DNA of 64,000 nt from Nectonema munidae (Eukaryota; Nematomorpha; Nectonematoida; Nectonematidae): positions 124,001-188,000 of the forward strand of contig JAUIRK010000913.1 of assembly GCA_030549495.1 (NCBI GenBank). Reading direction: 5' to 3'. The notes under the pieces were generated by a model. That model had not been told where the DNA came from. It ran no database searches and saw only the letters and a list, made by a program, of their open reading frames with translations. Shown one piece after another: positions 33,388-45,319 of the stretch. The translations under genes were made by a program, and so were the position numbers. Position 1 is the stretch's first letter. Each line of letters starts with the position of its first letter.

Positions 33388-33885
33388 GACGGAATGTATC
33401 TTGTTCCTAAATAAAAAAATATGATTATAAAAGATATATGCTACAAAAATAAAAGCGTTTGAAGGCATGCAATATCTTATATATTAATAATAAATAATAT
33501 TTGATACATGTTATAGGGGTTAAGAAAGATATACATAATTTAAGGCATGCTAGGTTAGGAACAATCTACCCCTGGAATTTGACTTCATCCCTAAATGTTG
33601 TCCCTAGGATATATGATTTTAAAATTGGAATGTATAGACGGTCCTACAAGCAGACTCCTACAGAGGCCAGATTACCGACTATGCCTAACCTAGGTCGTAA
33701 CATGAAACTGTTTTGGGACTTATACCTTGTGCCAATCCTAAATTTAAGTAGGCGGATCTAAAACTCAGAAAAAAACAGAACTATATCGCAGAACGCAGAA
33801 TTCCCTATTGCTTGGGGACTATTGTATATGGGTAGTCACCTATTATAATTTTTCTCTTTTTTTAGCATATACCCTCAAGAACGCT
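33388..33885. other. Unassigned stretch
   Basis: No recognised gene. The 86-codon plus-strand frame at 33,501-33,761 has no family signature. The last part (from about 33,850) is probably the 3' end of the adjoining jockey-like LINE. Confidence 0.35.
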
Positions 33886-33908
33886 ACAGCCTGGGTTTGC
33901 GTCAGCTC

Positions 33909-34930
33909 CTAAGCTTGGCATAATTGTGGGCAATGCTTGTGTGTCCTTAATTTTTCTATAAACTTTTTATTTAATTTCTCCAACCTTTTCTGGAACCAAG
34001 AAAAGGAGGTCCGGCTATGAGCAATAGTGAAAGGGTTGCCATAAACCGTCCTAAAAAGTTTATACACGAGGTCATCTATTTTGTTGGTCCAAGTTGAGGG
34101 AAGGCATCCCCAAATGGAGTTTCCATAAGTCAATTTCGGCATTGTTAGGATTTTAATGACCTTGCCTACCACCGTGGAATTGACCCCAAGGTCTTTAAGA
34201 CATCCATATAGCGCTAGATCCTTCTTCCCCCCTTTTTTTTTTTATCTTTTCGTGAGCTTCACGATGAAAACTAAATCCTGCATCCCAATTGATTCCTAGA
34301 TATTTTAAGTGGCGAACTCGGGGAATATTCCCTATAGTTGGCGGGTTATTTTTGGGACAATTAGCGCCAAAGATGGTGAACTTGCATTTAGAGTAATTCA
34401 CCTTAAGGTTCCATCCAGTGAAATACCCCCTAATATGGTATTTACGTCCGTAAGGTGTTTGCAAATACGCGGAACACGCTTAGCGGAGTAATATACACAT
34501 ATGTCGTCTGCGAAACTGATTATCCTAGCATAGATTGACTTATTGAAAGAGTCCTTAATATGAGATATGTAGATGTTGAACAGAAGAGGGCTTAGAGGTG
34601 AACCTTGAGGGACCCGGCGGCGTAGGCTTTTTCTCCTTGAGAATTTGTTATTTATTCTGATCTGGAATGAGCGTCGAGAAAGGAAACTGTGAACTACCTT
34701 AAAGATACATGATGGCACAAACATGCTACTAAGTTTGAACAGCAAACCCTCATGCCAGACCGTATCAAAAGCCTTCTCCAGGTCGTAAGATATCATCCCT
34801 ACGTAGAGGCCATCATTTAAGCTTTTTGCAACATCATGATGCAAGGTAAGCAGAGCATGATTTGTTGACAAACCTTTTTTAAATCCAAACTGTTCTTCTG
34901 GGATAATTGCATGTTCCTTGCACCAAGCAT
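33909..34930 (-). pseudogene. Reverse transcriptase of the jockey-like LINE
   Basis: The first frame (34,871-34,398) has MISYDLEKAFDTVWHEGLL (first catalytic Asp), RRVPQGSPLSPLLFNIYIS and IISFADDICVYY (Asp pair). The next frames (34,464-34,195 and 34,172-33,909) hold NLKVNYSKCKFTIFG, RHLKYLGINWDAGFSF and TMPKLTYGNSIWG. The palm motifs are intact but the N-terminal fingers are absent and two frame changes break the thumb. Confidence 0.8.
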
Positions 34931-34949
34931 CGAGTACTCAAAAAATTAA

Positions 34950-35340
34950 TTTGTCATACACTTTGCTCAGGCCAAGGCAACTGGGATAGGTTTAAGTCAC
35001 TACTAAATGATTCAGCCCCGTGGGTCATGATGTGCATAGGAGTAAAACTTCCTGAGGAACTTGCAGAGTGTGTTAACGATGCTATTTTCTCTGCGGCACG
35101 AGAGGCAGTTCCCTTGAAGGAGGTTAGAAAATACGAAAATCGAATTCCGAAGAATGTCCTATTACTCATCAAAGAAAAACGAGCTCTCTATAGAAAATAC
35201 ACTCACACTAGGGACGCTGAGACAAAGAATCTCATCAATCGATTACAAAAACTCATTAGGAAAAAGCTCGGCGAAACCACATCTAGGAAAGTTACAAACA
35301 TCACAAGAGCCTGTAACCCTCTACAGGGCTCTTCGAAGTT
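34950..35340 (+). pseudogene. Inverted ORF2 linker of the jockey-like LINE
   Basis: Encodes NWDRFKSLLNDSAPWV, ELAECVNDAIFSAAREAVPL, IPKNVLLLIKEKRALYRKY and LINRLQKLIRKKLGE, the helical region between endonuclease and reverse transcriptase of jockey-type elements. It continues after the MITE at about 35,930 (TSVTWNYRTAIEAEDKC, LADYYEDVYRTNPGTKNF) to about 36,190. It is on the opposite strand to the reverse transcriptase next to it. Confidence 0.7.
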
Positions 35341-35346
35341 CTGGAA

Positions 35347-35914
35347 GGTTCACTGTAATTTCATCGTGGTAATTTTATCGCATAGTAAATTCATCGTGAT
35401 TCAATACATCGTCGGTATTTTCATCGTCAAGTATTTTCATCGTGTAGTAATTACATCGTCATACTAATTTTATGCTTGACGGACGCTGAATCTTTTTTTG
35501 TAAATATCCCTTTATATTTTTTTTAAGTTTATTACGAACAATTAAATTATTTTTTAGTTTTATTATAAAAAAAATATCCTATGAAAAGATATTTATATAT
35601 ACACAGAATTTGAGAAGAAGTAAAGGAAGTTAGAGACAATGACGATAAGTCTATTAAAGCTGCTTTTCCTGCACTTAAAGACATTTTGAGGTATGAAGAT
35701 ACAAATAAATGTGTAGTATACAGTTAGTAATTTTATAAAAATGTATGCTAATTGTATACGCAAATTGTGGGATTATCTTGTGACACCGCAAGGAAGTAAT
35801 GGTTAATCCATAAATCTTGCGATGTAATCACTATACGATGAAAATACCAACGATGTATTGCATCACGATGAACTTACTTACGATGAAATTACCGCGATGA
35901 AAATACCGGATAAC
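35347..35914. mobile_element. Long-TIR MITE (MULE-like) with 9-bp target duplication
   Basis: Imperfect inverted repeats of about 100 bp at each end are themselves made of iterated TTTCATCGTxGTAA units. The flanks GTTCTGGAA (35,338-35,346) and GTTCTGAAA (35,915-35,923) are a 9-bp duplication with one change. The LINE reading frame resumes beyond the second copy. Long TIRs and a 9-bp duplication point to the Mutator-like class. The middle shows no transposase. Confidence 0.75.
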
Positions 35915-36334
35915 GTTCTGAAACCTGGTTAGAGGGCTGAAGCCTGCCTGCAAAGGTCCAACGTCGGTCACTTGGAATTACCGAACAGCCATTGAGGCGG
36001 AAGATAAATGTGCACTGCTTGCTGATTATTACGAAGATGTGTATAGGACAAATCCAGGTACGAAAAATTTTAATTCTAAAATTGAGTTTTTTAGGCGTTC
36101 AGCTGCGACGAACGACACTAACTTCATCCTAGAGGACTTGGAGGAATTGAAGGGAAAGAAGAGTTTTTTGTGTAGGGCTCGTTTATGGATATAATATCAA
36201 AAAGTTAGAATGTAGGATGTTAAGGAGGTTCAAGCAAGCTGTTTTGGAGTGGTTTAGATTTATGTGGAGAATGATTAACATATAAAGGTTTTGAGTAGGT
36301 TTTGGTTTTCATTTGGGTTAGTAAGATGTTTTAC

Positions 36335-36700
36335 TCAAAAGGAGCATGCGTGGGAGAGGGCTGAATGTTGTTGTTTGCAATTAGAGCATTTTAGACATAC
36401 AGGGTTTTCTTTAAAGATACAAGAGGCAATAGAATGATCTCTTTGACCACAGTGGGGAGAGTTTGATTTACAGTGTAAGGTTGTGTGGTTAAATTTGAGG
36501 CAGGTTTCACATTGATGTAATTTGGGTTTTAGTATTTTAGAGGTTAGAATGAGGTTTTCTACTATAAGTTTAGGGTTTTCCATTAGGAATTTGGCTATTA
36601 TCGAGTTGCTAGGGCGAAAGGAGGCGGTGTAAGAATAGATACCCTCTTTTTTAAACATTCAAGTGTGCCTAAGGATTTAATATGGGGGTTACTTTCGTAA
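36335..36700 (-). pseudogene. LINE ORF1 (gag-like) zinc-knuckle protein fragment
   Basis: This 107-codon frame has CETCLKFNHTTLHC, a CCHC knuckle (C-x2-C-x4-H-x4-C). Next comes PHCGQRDHSIASC (second knuckle, first Cys lost: HC at its start), then CLKCSNCKQQHSALSHAC. Tandem knuckles of this kind end the ORF1 protein of R1/I/jockey LINEs. It lies on the same strand as the R1/I-like ORF2 at 33,020 and is probably its ORF1, pushed away by the insertions between. Confidence 0.65.
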
Positions 36701-36759
36701 AGTAGTTGGGATAGAGAGTCTAAGGGTATTTCTTTAGGGATACCTTTTCTACTTCCAAG

Positions 36760-37260
36760 TATTAATACAAATAAAGCATGTAAAACAAAAAAAATTTTTT
36801 TTTCATATTTATTTTCTAATAATAAACTTTTTAAAGAGCGATTTGAAAATTTCCATACTTGTCAAAGTTTTTCTCAAAAATTACAAAAGTATGATTTAAG
36901 TAAATTACATATCAAGCTAAACAAGTTAAATTAGTATAATCATAATTTATTTTGAAAAAAACCATATAATATATAAATTAAAAAACTTTCAATAGTACTC
37001 TCCTCACATGAGGACATTGGTAGCATACACTTATTTTCTATTAAATCGATTTTTAAAGAAAACCTGGTAAATTTTATCATCAAATTCATTAATTTTTAAA
37101 TGATTAATAAAATAGATATAAAGTTTATTTATAAATATAAAATTCACTTATGAAAATAAAATTTTTTATATGTATAAAATTATATTTTTTTATAATAGAA
37201 TGTATAATATTTTAATAAAGTTTTTTATTGAATATATAAATAAACTCTTTACGTTTAGAA
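36760..37260. other. AT-rich non-coding stretch
   Basis: Long A and T tracts, no gene seen. Confidence 0.4.
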
Positions 37261-37266
37261 TAAAAT

Positions 37267-39055
37267 ATGGATGAAGGAATACCGTTTGATACATTGGAAG
37301 AATAAATACACTTATTTTTTACCCTAGATTCTAGAACTATGTCAAAAACATTGAAACAAATTTTGAAAGAAAAAAATAGGATCTTTAATGATGAATGGAC
37401 TGCAATATTTTTTAGTGAATAGTGGCGGCAAAATGTCTTGCTTGCTGTGTGATACCATAATTGTAACGGTTAAGAAATTCAATGCACAGCAACATTACGT
37501 TCTTCATAAAGACAATAAATATTCCAAATTAAAGGATAAGTCTTGAAAGCTAGCACTGAAAGATGGAAAGCAAAATCAAAGACAATAGTTCCATTCTATG
37601 TTATATCAAGGGAATGCTTCGACAGAAGCCAGCTATAAAGTTGCATATTTGCTTTGAAAAAAGGTAAACCATTCACCGATGCAGAACTTGTGAAGGAATG
37701 TATTTTAGAAGTGGCAAGATGGGTAGATCCAGATAAAGTTAACAAATATAAAGATGTGCCTCTTTCAAGAAGGACTAATACAGATCGATAGTATGAATTG
37801 GCTTGTAATGTAACAGAGCAACTCAAAAATGTAATCCAGAAAGAAAATGTGTAATACTCAGTAGCCTTGGATGAATCGACAGATTCCACAGATTTAGCAC
37901 ATATATTGTATTTATTCGGCAAAATTTGAGAATTTTTTCCCTAAAGGAAGGAGGGGGAAAAATTTTAAAAAAAAAAAAAAAAAAAGAAAAATGGCGTAAG
38001 AATGAAGGATTTATTTCGCATAAACAGAAACCAAAGATCCAAATGAATTGATTTCTTTTCATTGTATTTTACATCAACGAAATCTCTGTGCAAAATCTGT
38101 CATTTTAAATGATACTTTGCAAAAGATTATAAGTATTGTTAATTATATTCGAGCAGATGCCACGAAGCATCGTCAATTTCGAAACATGCTGATGATGGAT
38201 GACAAAGTAATTAGTGTAGATTTGCCTTATCACTCAAAAGTACGCTCGTTGTCACAAGGGAAAGTATTGGACAAAATTTTGTCTTTACGAGGGCAAATAA
38301 TTGACTTTTTCAAAGAAAGTGACAAACATTGTAAATTATCAGATCCAAATTTTTAGAGAGATGTAGCTTTTTAAAATCAAAACTTTCAGAAGAACACAAT
38401 CCCCAGTTTACGAAGGTAATGAGTGAAAATGAAGATATATATGAATCTTTTAAAGAATACGGATCAATCTCTGTTTGACAACAGGGAAGATCCCATTGAA
38501 ATTTGGAAAAAGGCGGTAGAATATCCTCGTCTTCATGAACATGCACGCCGACTGATTTCTTTCTTTCTACAACATAGTGTTGTGAATCCACATCCTCGTA
38601 TTTGACGCAAATAAAGAATTCGCTGAGAACACAGTTGACAGATGAGCATTAGGAGGACCAATTAAAACTAAGAACCACTATGTTGGAGCCTGATATCAAA
38701 ATGGTTTCTCAAAAGAAATCATTAATTTGTATAAAAAGGACCTACTTACCTAAATGAAATATTTGAAAACATCATATTCTCGATGTTTATAAGCCTGTCT
38801 TTTTTTTATAAGAATATTATTAATTAATACTTGTATAAAAAGTACCTACTTACTTAAATAAAATAATTGAAAATGTTATGTTTTTGATAAATATAAACAC
38901 ATGTCGTTCTTTTATTAGATTATTATTATTAAATGTCTTACGAGGGGATAAAATAACTGAAAACAAAAATAGTAATTTGTTCAGTGCGGCCTCTATGAGG
39001 GACAATGAATTGTAAGGTGGTTTTCATGCACAAAAAGGTTCCCCACCTCTGGTAG
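37267..39055 (+). pseudogene. hAT transposase pseudogene (ZBED5/SCAND3-like)
   Basis: The plus strand carries pieces of a domesticated-type hAT transposase. A BED-like finger (MSCLLCDTIIV, QQHYVLHKD) lies at about 37,430-37,510. Then come KGKPFTDAELVKECILEVA (about 37,661), SVALDESTDSTDLAHILYLF (about 37,860; DESTD holds a catalytic Asp), and after a deletion CILHQRNLCAKSVILNDTLQ (38,062; C-x2-H) with NYIRADATKHRQFRNML. The conserved YYTEVRWLS position reads LPYHSKVRSLS. Stops and a poly-A run (37,970-37,985) break it. The right end near 39,030-39,055 has GGTTCCCCACCTCTGG, a hAT-type terminal sequence. Confidence 0.7.
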
Positions 39056-39548
39056 TCTATCAATGCATATATAGAGAATATATGAAATTATTATTACTAC
39101 CTTATATAGAGGCTGTGCGCTACAAACCTAGCACACCATGAATATACGCTTCTACAAGTACGTCTTACCTTATAATAAAATAGGTAAACAAAAGGAAAGA
39201 CAGTTTATTGCAAATTTGAAAATAAAAAATAAAAAACAAAAAAAGAATTCAAAGATAGAAAAATTAGATAATCAAATAAATGAAAATGCAAATAATCTTG
39301 GGGAAATCCTGCAGATTTTATGAATATTTGATGAAACATATTATATGTCTGAATAGATAACTACTAGAGATTCAAAAATTGCAAATGTATATAAAAATAG
39401 TTGTAAAAATCTATACTGAAACTTATTAAAAAGCTAAGAAAAATTACGTCAATATTGCCATTAGATGCACCGCGATAGATAGGTTCTACGTATATCATAA
39501 TATATATATGGGGTGTATTGAATGTATAAATAAATAACAGGAATATAA

Positions 39549-39704
39549 TTATGGATCGATGAAGGAGACAAGTATGTAGCGGGTTCCATTGGTAGTTGTG
39601 AGTCCTTCATGGAAATGCGTCAGTCTTCCTGGGTGCATAGTTCCATATCCCACTTTGTCGTTGAAAACGCTACAGTTGTAGCGCAAAAAGCGACATCCAC
39701 CTCC
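39549..39704 (-). CDS. PLOD: PLOD (lysyl hydroxylase), last exon
   Basis: This exon encodes 51 residues from [14 protein letters not shown] to SFIDP and the stop. It begins after a clear acceptor (TTTTATTTCAG) in phase 0. [11 protein letters not shown] carries the third iron-ligand His (the second His of the THFH group, by comparison with vertebrate PLOD). [11 protein letters not shown] carries the Arg that binds 2-oxoglutarate and the canonical C-terminus. PLOD enzymes hydroxylate lysines of procollagen in the endoplasmic reticulum, which is needed for collagen cross-links. This gene runs on the minus strand, and seven exons (59,182 to 39,549) give 366 residues, about the C-terminal half of the usual ~730. 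All seven join in frame with GT-AG introns. Confidence 0.95.
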   Translation of the reverse strand, partial: GGGCRFLRYNCSVFNDKVGYGTMHPGRLTHFHEGLTTTNGTRYILVSFIDP

Positions 39705-40110
39705 CTGAAATAAAAGTAGGCTTGGACATGGAAAGAATATTTGATTAAAGATGATATAGAAGAGGCCTAATTTACGTTTTCTCAAATAAACTTCTCACAA
39801 CTATAAAAACTTGAAATTTATTTAAACCAGTTAGAATGGATTGGTCTAATACCAATTGGCCCAATGGAAATTACCCTAAAATTCATAAAAGATAGTATAA
39901 AACAATTCGTCGAAAAATATGAAGTCCTAAATTAAAAAAAATGCTTGAATTTTTAACTTAACACTTACTTTAACATTAATCGTAAATAAAAACTATAACA
40001 CTAACCATAGTTGGAGAAATCGTACTTTTGGTCGAGTTCGTTTTAGAACAATTGTCAGAATCCAGATTTATAGAATTTCGTAAAGTTGTATTCCTCTTTA
40101 GTCCAGTTTA

Positions 40111-40257
40111 GGGCGTGAGTAAGGTTGGTTAGATACTGGGTTTCGATAACTCAAGGTCTTGGGTTCGATCCTCCATAAAGCCTACTTTCCTCATTTCGAT
40201 ACAAGCAGCGCAATTGTGCCTTCTCGATGAAAACACCCCACGGTACCTTTACCTTTA
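40111..40257 (+). mobile_element. tRNA-derived SINE, copy 3
   Basis: Head GGGCGTGAGTAAGG, A-box-like TGGTTAGATACTGGG, B-box GGTTCGATCCT, then the shared tail TCTCGATGAAAACACCCCAC. It lies in the last intron of PLOD on the opposite strand to the gene. Confidence 0.82.
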
Positions 40258-42512
40258 ATCGAGTCAAAATTTATAATTACGACAAAAACCGAAGTTAAGA
40301 AAGCAAAAAAAATTCCACCGTTCATTTCATATAAAATTTATTAGGTAAACAAGCGAGTATCAGTTTCCTTTATTGTTAGATGGAAGATAAGATTAAGTTA
40401 GAAAAGTATTTATGCCCTTTTATAATACCAAAAATTAATATAAAAAATATATAAAGATAAAATATTTAGAAGTTTAATTGTAAAAAAAAGTCCAGAACAT
40501 TTTCAATTGCGTTTGCATTTTTGAATGAACTAACGCGAAAAGAAAAGTTTTTCACAAAAGGTAAAAATTAAATTCCATTTAAACTTTGGCAGAATAGTTT
40601 TCACGGATAGCATACACATATATACTGTGTTACGATTTTCTAAACTGTGATCTTTTTAGTGGTGCATAACCTACCATGATTCCCACATTTATAAGCCTTC
40701 TGAAAATGTACTATTTTTTAATAACTCAGATATAATTAAAAGTTGGTGAAAATGAGAATATTCACGCAGAATTCGCTGCTTTAGGAAGCGAAAAGCATTT
40801 TGTCAAGTAATTAGAGCCGCTTAAATGTTGTTCTTCTTGAAACTCATCTTTGGTTAGGCTGTTGTTGATGAGCTCCAGGAATTCCTCTTGTAACGGAGAT
40901 CTTCCAAAGTGCATTGAAAATGATTTCGGGCAAGTTCTCACATCTGCACCTTCCCATGAAAATTGTATGGAAACTCTTTTTAAAAACTTAACAAAGATTT
41001 TTTGATCTCTTGTTGCAGCTCCTCTGAAAGTAGTTCTTCACCAACATCTAAGTCAGTCGTTTGAACGGAGCTACATTTCCCCTCCCTAGTTTCTTCTTCC
41101 AAATAACTAGCTTTCCGAGAGCTTTGAGGGGATCACTATTCATTATTTTGTTGGTAACGCTGAACTATAGCTACCGAATAAGTCCATTCAAACATGTCTG
41201 TCAAGTAGGCAAGATTACATTTAAATGGCTCTGAATAGTCCTTTTAATAACCGCCCATCCATTTCCTTTGAGCTGCCTCAAATGTCTGCAATGCGCTAAA
41301 ATACACTATCGAAAACATTGTTTTTTGACATCTAGAGAACAGATCTGTAAGCGAAGAGATTTTTCTAAGCAGAATTAATGTCTTGGCATCTTGAGTGCCC
41401 CTCCTTTGATATGGTTGATGAAGTTCACGGTTTCCAAGGTGACTTGAGAGCAGCAGGGAGTGTCTTGAAGACAAGAGCGGTACAGTGAATCATGTAGTGT
41501 GTTGTAAAGACATGCAGGTTCCTCTTGACCATAGTACGAATCCTAGCTTAGAGTCGAGAAGGCTGGAAGGTCAATCCGTGCAGGTACCAACAAACTTTGG
41601 CCACAAAAGCTTTTCCTTTTGACAGGAGAGACTTATCTGAAACCTTTTGACACACTTCTAATCGTGGACAAGAAGAGCACACTCTATCATGCAAGATTTA
41701 ACGAAGGCAATAAAAATTTTGCTGCTTTGCAATAAAAAGGGAGATCTTGTTAGAGACCGCAACGTTTTTGCTGTCATGAAAGAGAGCTCATGTTCTATGA
41801 TCGAATCTCGATCGCTTGAGCTGGTGTTTTCTTATTTTAAAGTAGGCCAGATCCTTACTGGTCAATTCCGGTTAAACTTTGTGGAGAATCTCCTTCCGCT
41901 TGAATGGTTTCTTCAGACTCTCATTAGCAAGAGCTTCTTTCAAATGACTTACTAAAGCAACAGCAGGACATTATCAACGAACAAGGAGAAGCCGAAGTTA
42001 TGAAAACTTTTGTTATGTGTTTTTCTTTGACTTCTTAAAAAGCATTAGTTACGAAAATAGTCATATCACTAGGTCTGTCGCTAAACTTTTAATACGTGTT
42101 CCTAAAAGTACAGTTATAAAAAATTTAGAAAAAATTGAATAAAAAACTTAAAAGAAAAAAAAATCCCTAAATATCATGAAAAATTTCCTCAAAATCTTAA
42201 ACACTTTATGACCTTCAGAAAATGGCTGACTCCTTTAGGGTTCATTACCCTTAGTTTGGGGACCATTGTACTACTGTTAAGATATATAGACAATATATAT
42301 ATATTAAGTTTATATAGATTTAGTCAATATCTCAACTATCAATTTTGAACTTGATTGATAAAGCTTATTTAAATAAGTCAATTATATGCCAATAGCTCCA
42401 CAATTTGTAAAACACATACACGATTTTAAATCGTTTTCATGCATGGCATTCATTAGCTAGGAAGTATTCCCAATTTCAAAAAGTAAATTTGAGAGTAATT
42501 ATAAAATGTTAC
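40258..42512. other. PLOD last intron, unassigned part
   Basis: No gene is supported. Open frames on either strand (for example 41,244-41,474 and 41,689-41,955) show no family motif. Their mixed composition suggests an old, unrecognised TE. Confidence 0.35.
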
Positions 42513-42641
42513 CTGATAATCAACTCCATGCTTATTAAGTGCAATGTTGAGTGTGTAGGTAGAAGCATCATCATGAGGAGTGAGGTAAGATTGCTTTTCT
42601 GGCATGTAGCGTACAATGAAGTTGAGAAGCGCTTTTGGTGG
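42513..42641 (-). CDS. PLOD: PLOD exon with HxD iron site
   Basis: Forty-three codons, phase 0 at both ends (acceptor TTTTTTCTGATAG, donor GTAACA). The exon reads [17 protein letters not shown], then [17 protein letters not shown] and KHGVDYQ. PHDDAST aligns with PHHDAST of vertebrate PLODs, so the iron-binding H-x-D is kept, with only the middle residue changed from His to Asp. The next exon continues as GGGCRF exactly as in the family. Any longer open frame over this stretch is in the wrong frame. Confidence 0.93.
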
Positions 42642-45310
42642 CTATCAGAAAAAAGAGGAATAGTTAAGAAATATATAAGCATCCAACATGTTTCCAAATA
42701 CATATTGCATTTAGTGGAAAGTTTTGCTCACTATCTTTTGTTTAACGTGTACAATATATTACTGTACAGGAAGAAAGTTTGCATACAACTTATATACTCT
42801 TATATTTGTTGTAGAGAACAAGGAAATTATTACCTGCTTTGGTAAGTAAGGAAGCCTTGCTCAAATAAGTGGTAAAAGAACTGAACTGCTAACTAAGATC
42901 GCTCAAGACATGTTGGCCTCATTCCAATTAATCTCCACTAAGCTCGGAAATATCTTAGACCAAACTATGACTTCAGAATCACGCTATGTCGCTATGCAAT
43001 CAAATACCGAATGATTCACTGTGGTAAGAGCTCTTGAAGTTTTGCTCACAATAACAATCCAGAAAAACTACAGCACCTTTGAGCTGTGATTCATTTGTTT
43101 AGATCTTACTACTTTAAGTGTTTTATTTTTCCATCTTTCAAAAAAAATGACTCACCAGCGTTACTTATGATTAAATTTCTCATTTGTGATGGTGATAATC
43201 ATTCTCTCTGCACTACAATCCATCGAGTAGAATGAGAAACTTTTTACAGGAATATGATCCCGTTCATAAGGTTTTGTTCAATTGAAACTGCATTGACTAA
43301 ATTCTTACTATAAAGCCTCTTGTGAGCAGCAGAAGAACAGAAATTTTCATCAATTTTCCGAGATCAGATCAATAATGATGGAGAGGCTAAACTCTCGCTC
43401 ATCAATGACATGGAAGTTGAAATGTATATCTTAAGTAGCTCATATTTAATTATTGCTGAAGCTAATGATGAACAAGTCATTAATGGGAAGACAAACTTCA
43501 GGGTTGGATGAAACACTGATGTAACTGCAAAGACACCCTCGCCTCATAACCTTAATTTCTCACCACTTTCTCTTTTAAACTCTCTAATTTTATACATTAG
43601 TCTTCTTGTTCTCAACAACTCAATTTTAAATTTCAATGATTTGTATGAATTGAATAGCTATTTTGACATCCGAAGACCTGCAACTCGATTCTTTTAGAAA
43701 AAATGGCGAAATTTATATTTTAAGCCTTCCGAAATAAAACCCTACTTATTAATCTTAGAGTCTAAACATTTGATTTTGTCGCCTGTTTTAACTAATTAAG
43801 TATTGTGAATTTCATTTTTTCCATACAATAATTTGTCATAGTACACAATCCTAGGCACACAAGCCAAACTAGCCGACAACTTTTACATAAGGTAATCATT
43901 CTTTAATTTTTTATTCTTAATATATATATATTCTTATATTCTTAATATTCTCATAACCTGTACGGTTGAACACGGATAAACAACTTGATTGTCATCTCCA
44001 ACCTGTATACTATGATGGTTTCTATTCCATAAACAAATGACTAGGGAGACAATGTTCAACTTCCTGTTCATATTTTGCTAGATGTAAGATTTGATATACC
44101 TCATTCGGGGAGACGATGTTACAAAAGTTAATACGTGTATTTTTGTAATTTGCACGATTTTATAATAATATATTTGTCAAATAATAATCAAAATAAAATT
44201 CTATAATGAAAGAATCGAAAAATATTCTTTAAAAAATGAAAAAATATTTTTTCTTTTCAAATATATCCTTGGATCTCGCTACTTTTAGAATAGAAAGATG
44301 AATCTTGTCTCTCTAATCATTTTTTATCAAATCATGCATATAGGAAACTAAGAGTAACCTATCATGCATATAGGAAACAAAAGTTGTTCTATTAACACAC
44401 TTATAAACTTCAGCAGCCATTTTTACATCACTACAGATTCGGTAATTCGCCTTTCTAAAGAGGATCGAAATTACAATATTTGCTATCAATTTCTTCTGTT
44501 GAACTCACTGTGGTTACTAGAGATGGTTTACTCAGCTGATCTTGTGAAAATAATAACGCATTCTCTATCATTCTCATGCCCGCACTGTGCAGAAAGCACA
44601 GCACAAGAAGACTAAGAGTTGACTAGTGTACCGCAATACCAAATGGTTATAGCATTTGTGAGGATCGATGAATTGTTTATTAAGCAACGAACAATAGCTC
44701 CCATAATTACTACAGGGCTGGCTATTAATTACTTTACCTACAAATGGCTGAATTTGTTTTTTCCACTCTTCTTGTTTGTCTGAGGACTGACATTCAGAGA
44801 AGTTATTCTTCTAAGATTTAGTTAAGGGTCTCTGTCGTTATGCCAACTGGGTGACGAGAGCAGTGTCACCATTTACTTAACCAGAACAATCCTGCAGACA
44901 TCGATTTATTATCTAGTTTCTCCTTTGGATAGAACAAAATATTGACAATCTGTCTAATACCGTTCACGTTCTAAAATACAACCTGTACATAGCACTGTAG
45001 ACCAAATAAGTAGAGTTGCTCAGGGTGCTTGGGTTAGTGCAGTTTGGCCATCTCCCATACGAAGCTTATTTGCTAAGTTATCCTAAATCCGATGCCGGCA
45101 CGGAAAAAAAAACTACCTGCAACGACCATGGAATTGACAATATTTTCATCCCCAGCACTCAATTTAGGAGCATATCCTTGGCGCAGACGAGATTTTTCTT
45201 ATTTAAGCAAGCAGAGAGGTAAATACTACACTCTGGCATCTCCAAACATTTTGAAGAGCAAGATGTGCATTACTCTCAGTTCTGTAAAATTATGGTCAGT
45301 AACAGCTGAA
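42642..45310. other. PLOD large intron, unassigned part
   Basis: No gene recognised. A short direct repeat ATCATGCATATAGGAAAC lies at about 44,331 and 44,361, and AT-rich TATATA tracts are near 43,920. Confidence 0.35.
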
Positions 45311-45319
45311 AAAATCCGA

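Larger units (their letters stand above)
33886..36195 (-). mobile_element. jockey-like LINE with inverted 5' segment
   Basis: The 3' part, on the minus strand (34,930-33,886), encodes reverse transcriptase from IIPEEQFGFKKGLSTNHAL onward. The adjoining part (34,950-36,195) encodes the ORF2 linker ahead of the reverse transcriptase but on the plus strand. The junction near 34,930 joins the most upstream linker sequence to the reverse transcriptase. This is the arrangement left by twin priming during LINE insertion. A MITE (35,347-35,914) later split the inverted part. Confidence 0.75.

Noticed and set aside
37596-38062. Minus-strand open frames opposite the hAT pseudogene
   Set aside because: They are antisense to readable hAT transposase sequence (LDESTDSTD on the plus strand) and cross a poly-A run.
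42509-42703. Minus-strand open frame overlapping the PLOD exon
   Set aside because: It is in a different frame from the PLOD exon at 42,513-42,641, which carries the conserved HxD motif and proper splice sites.
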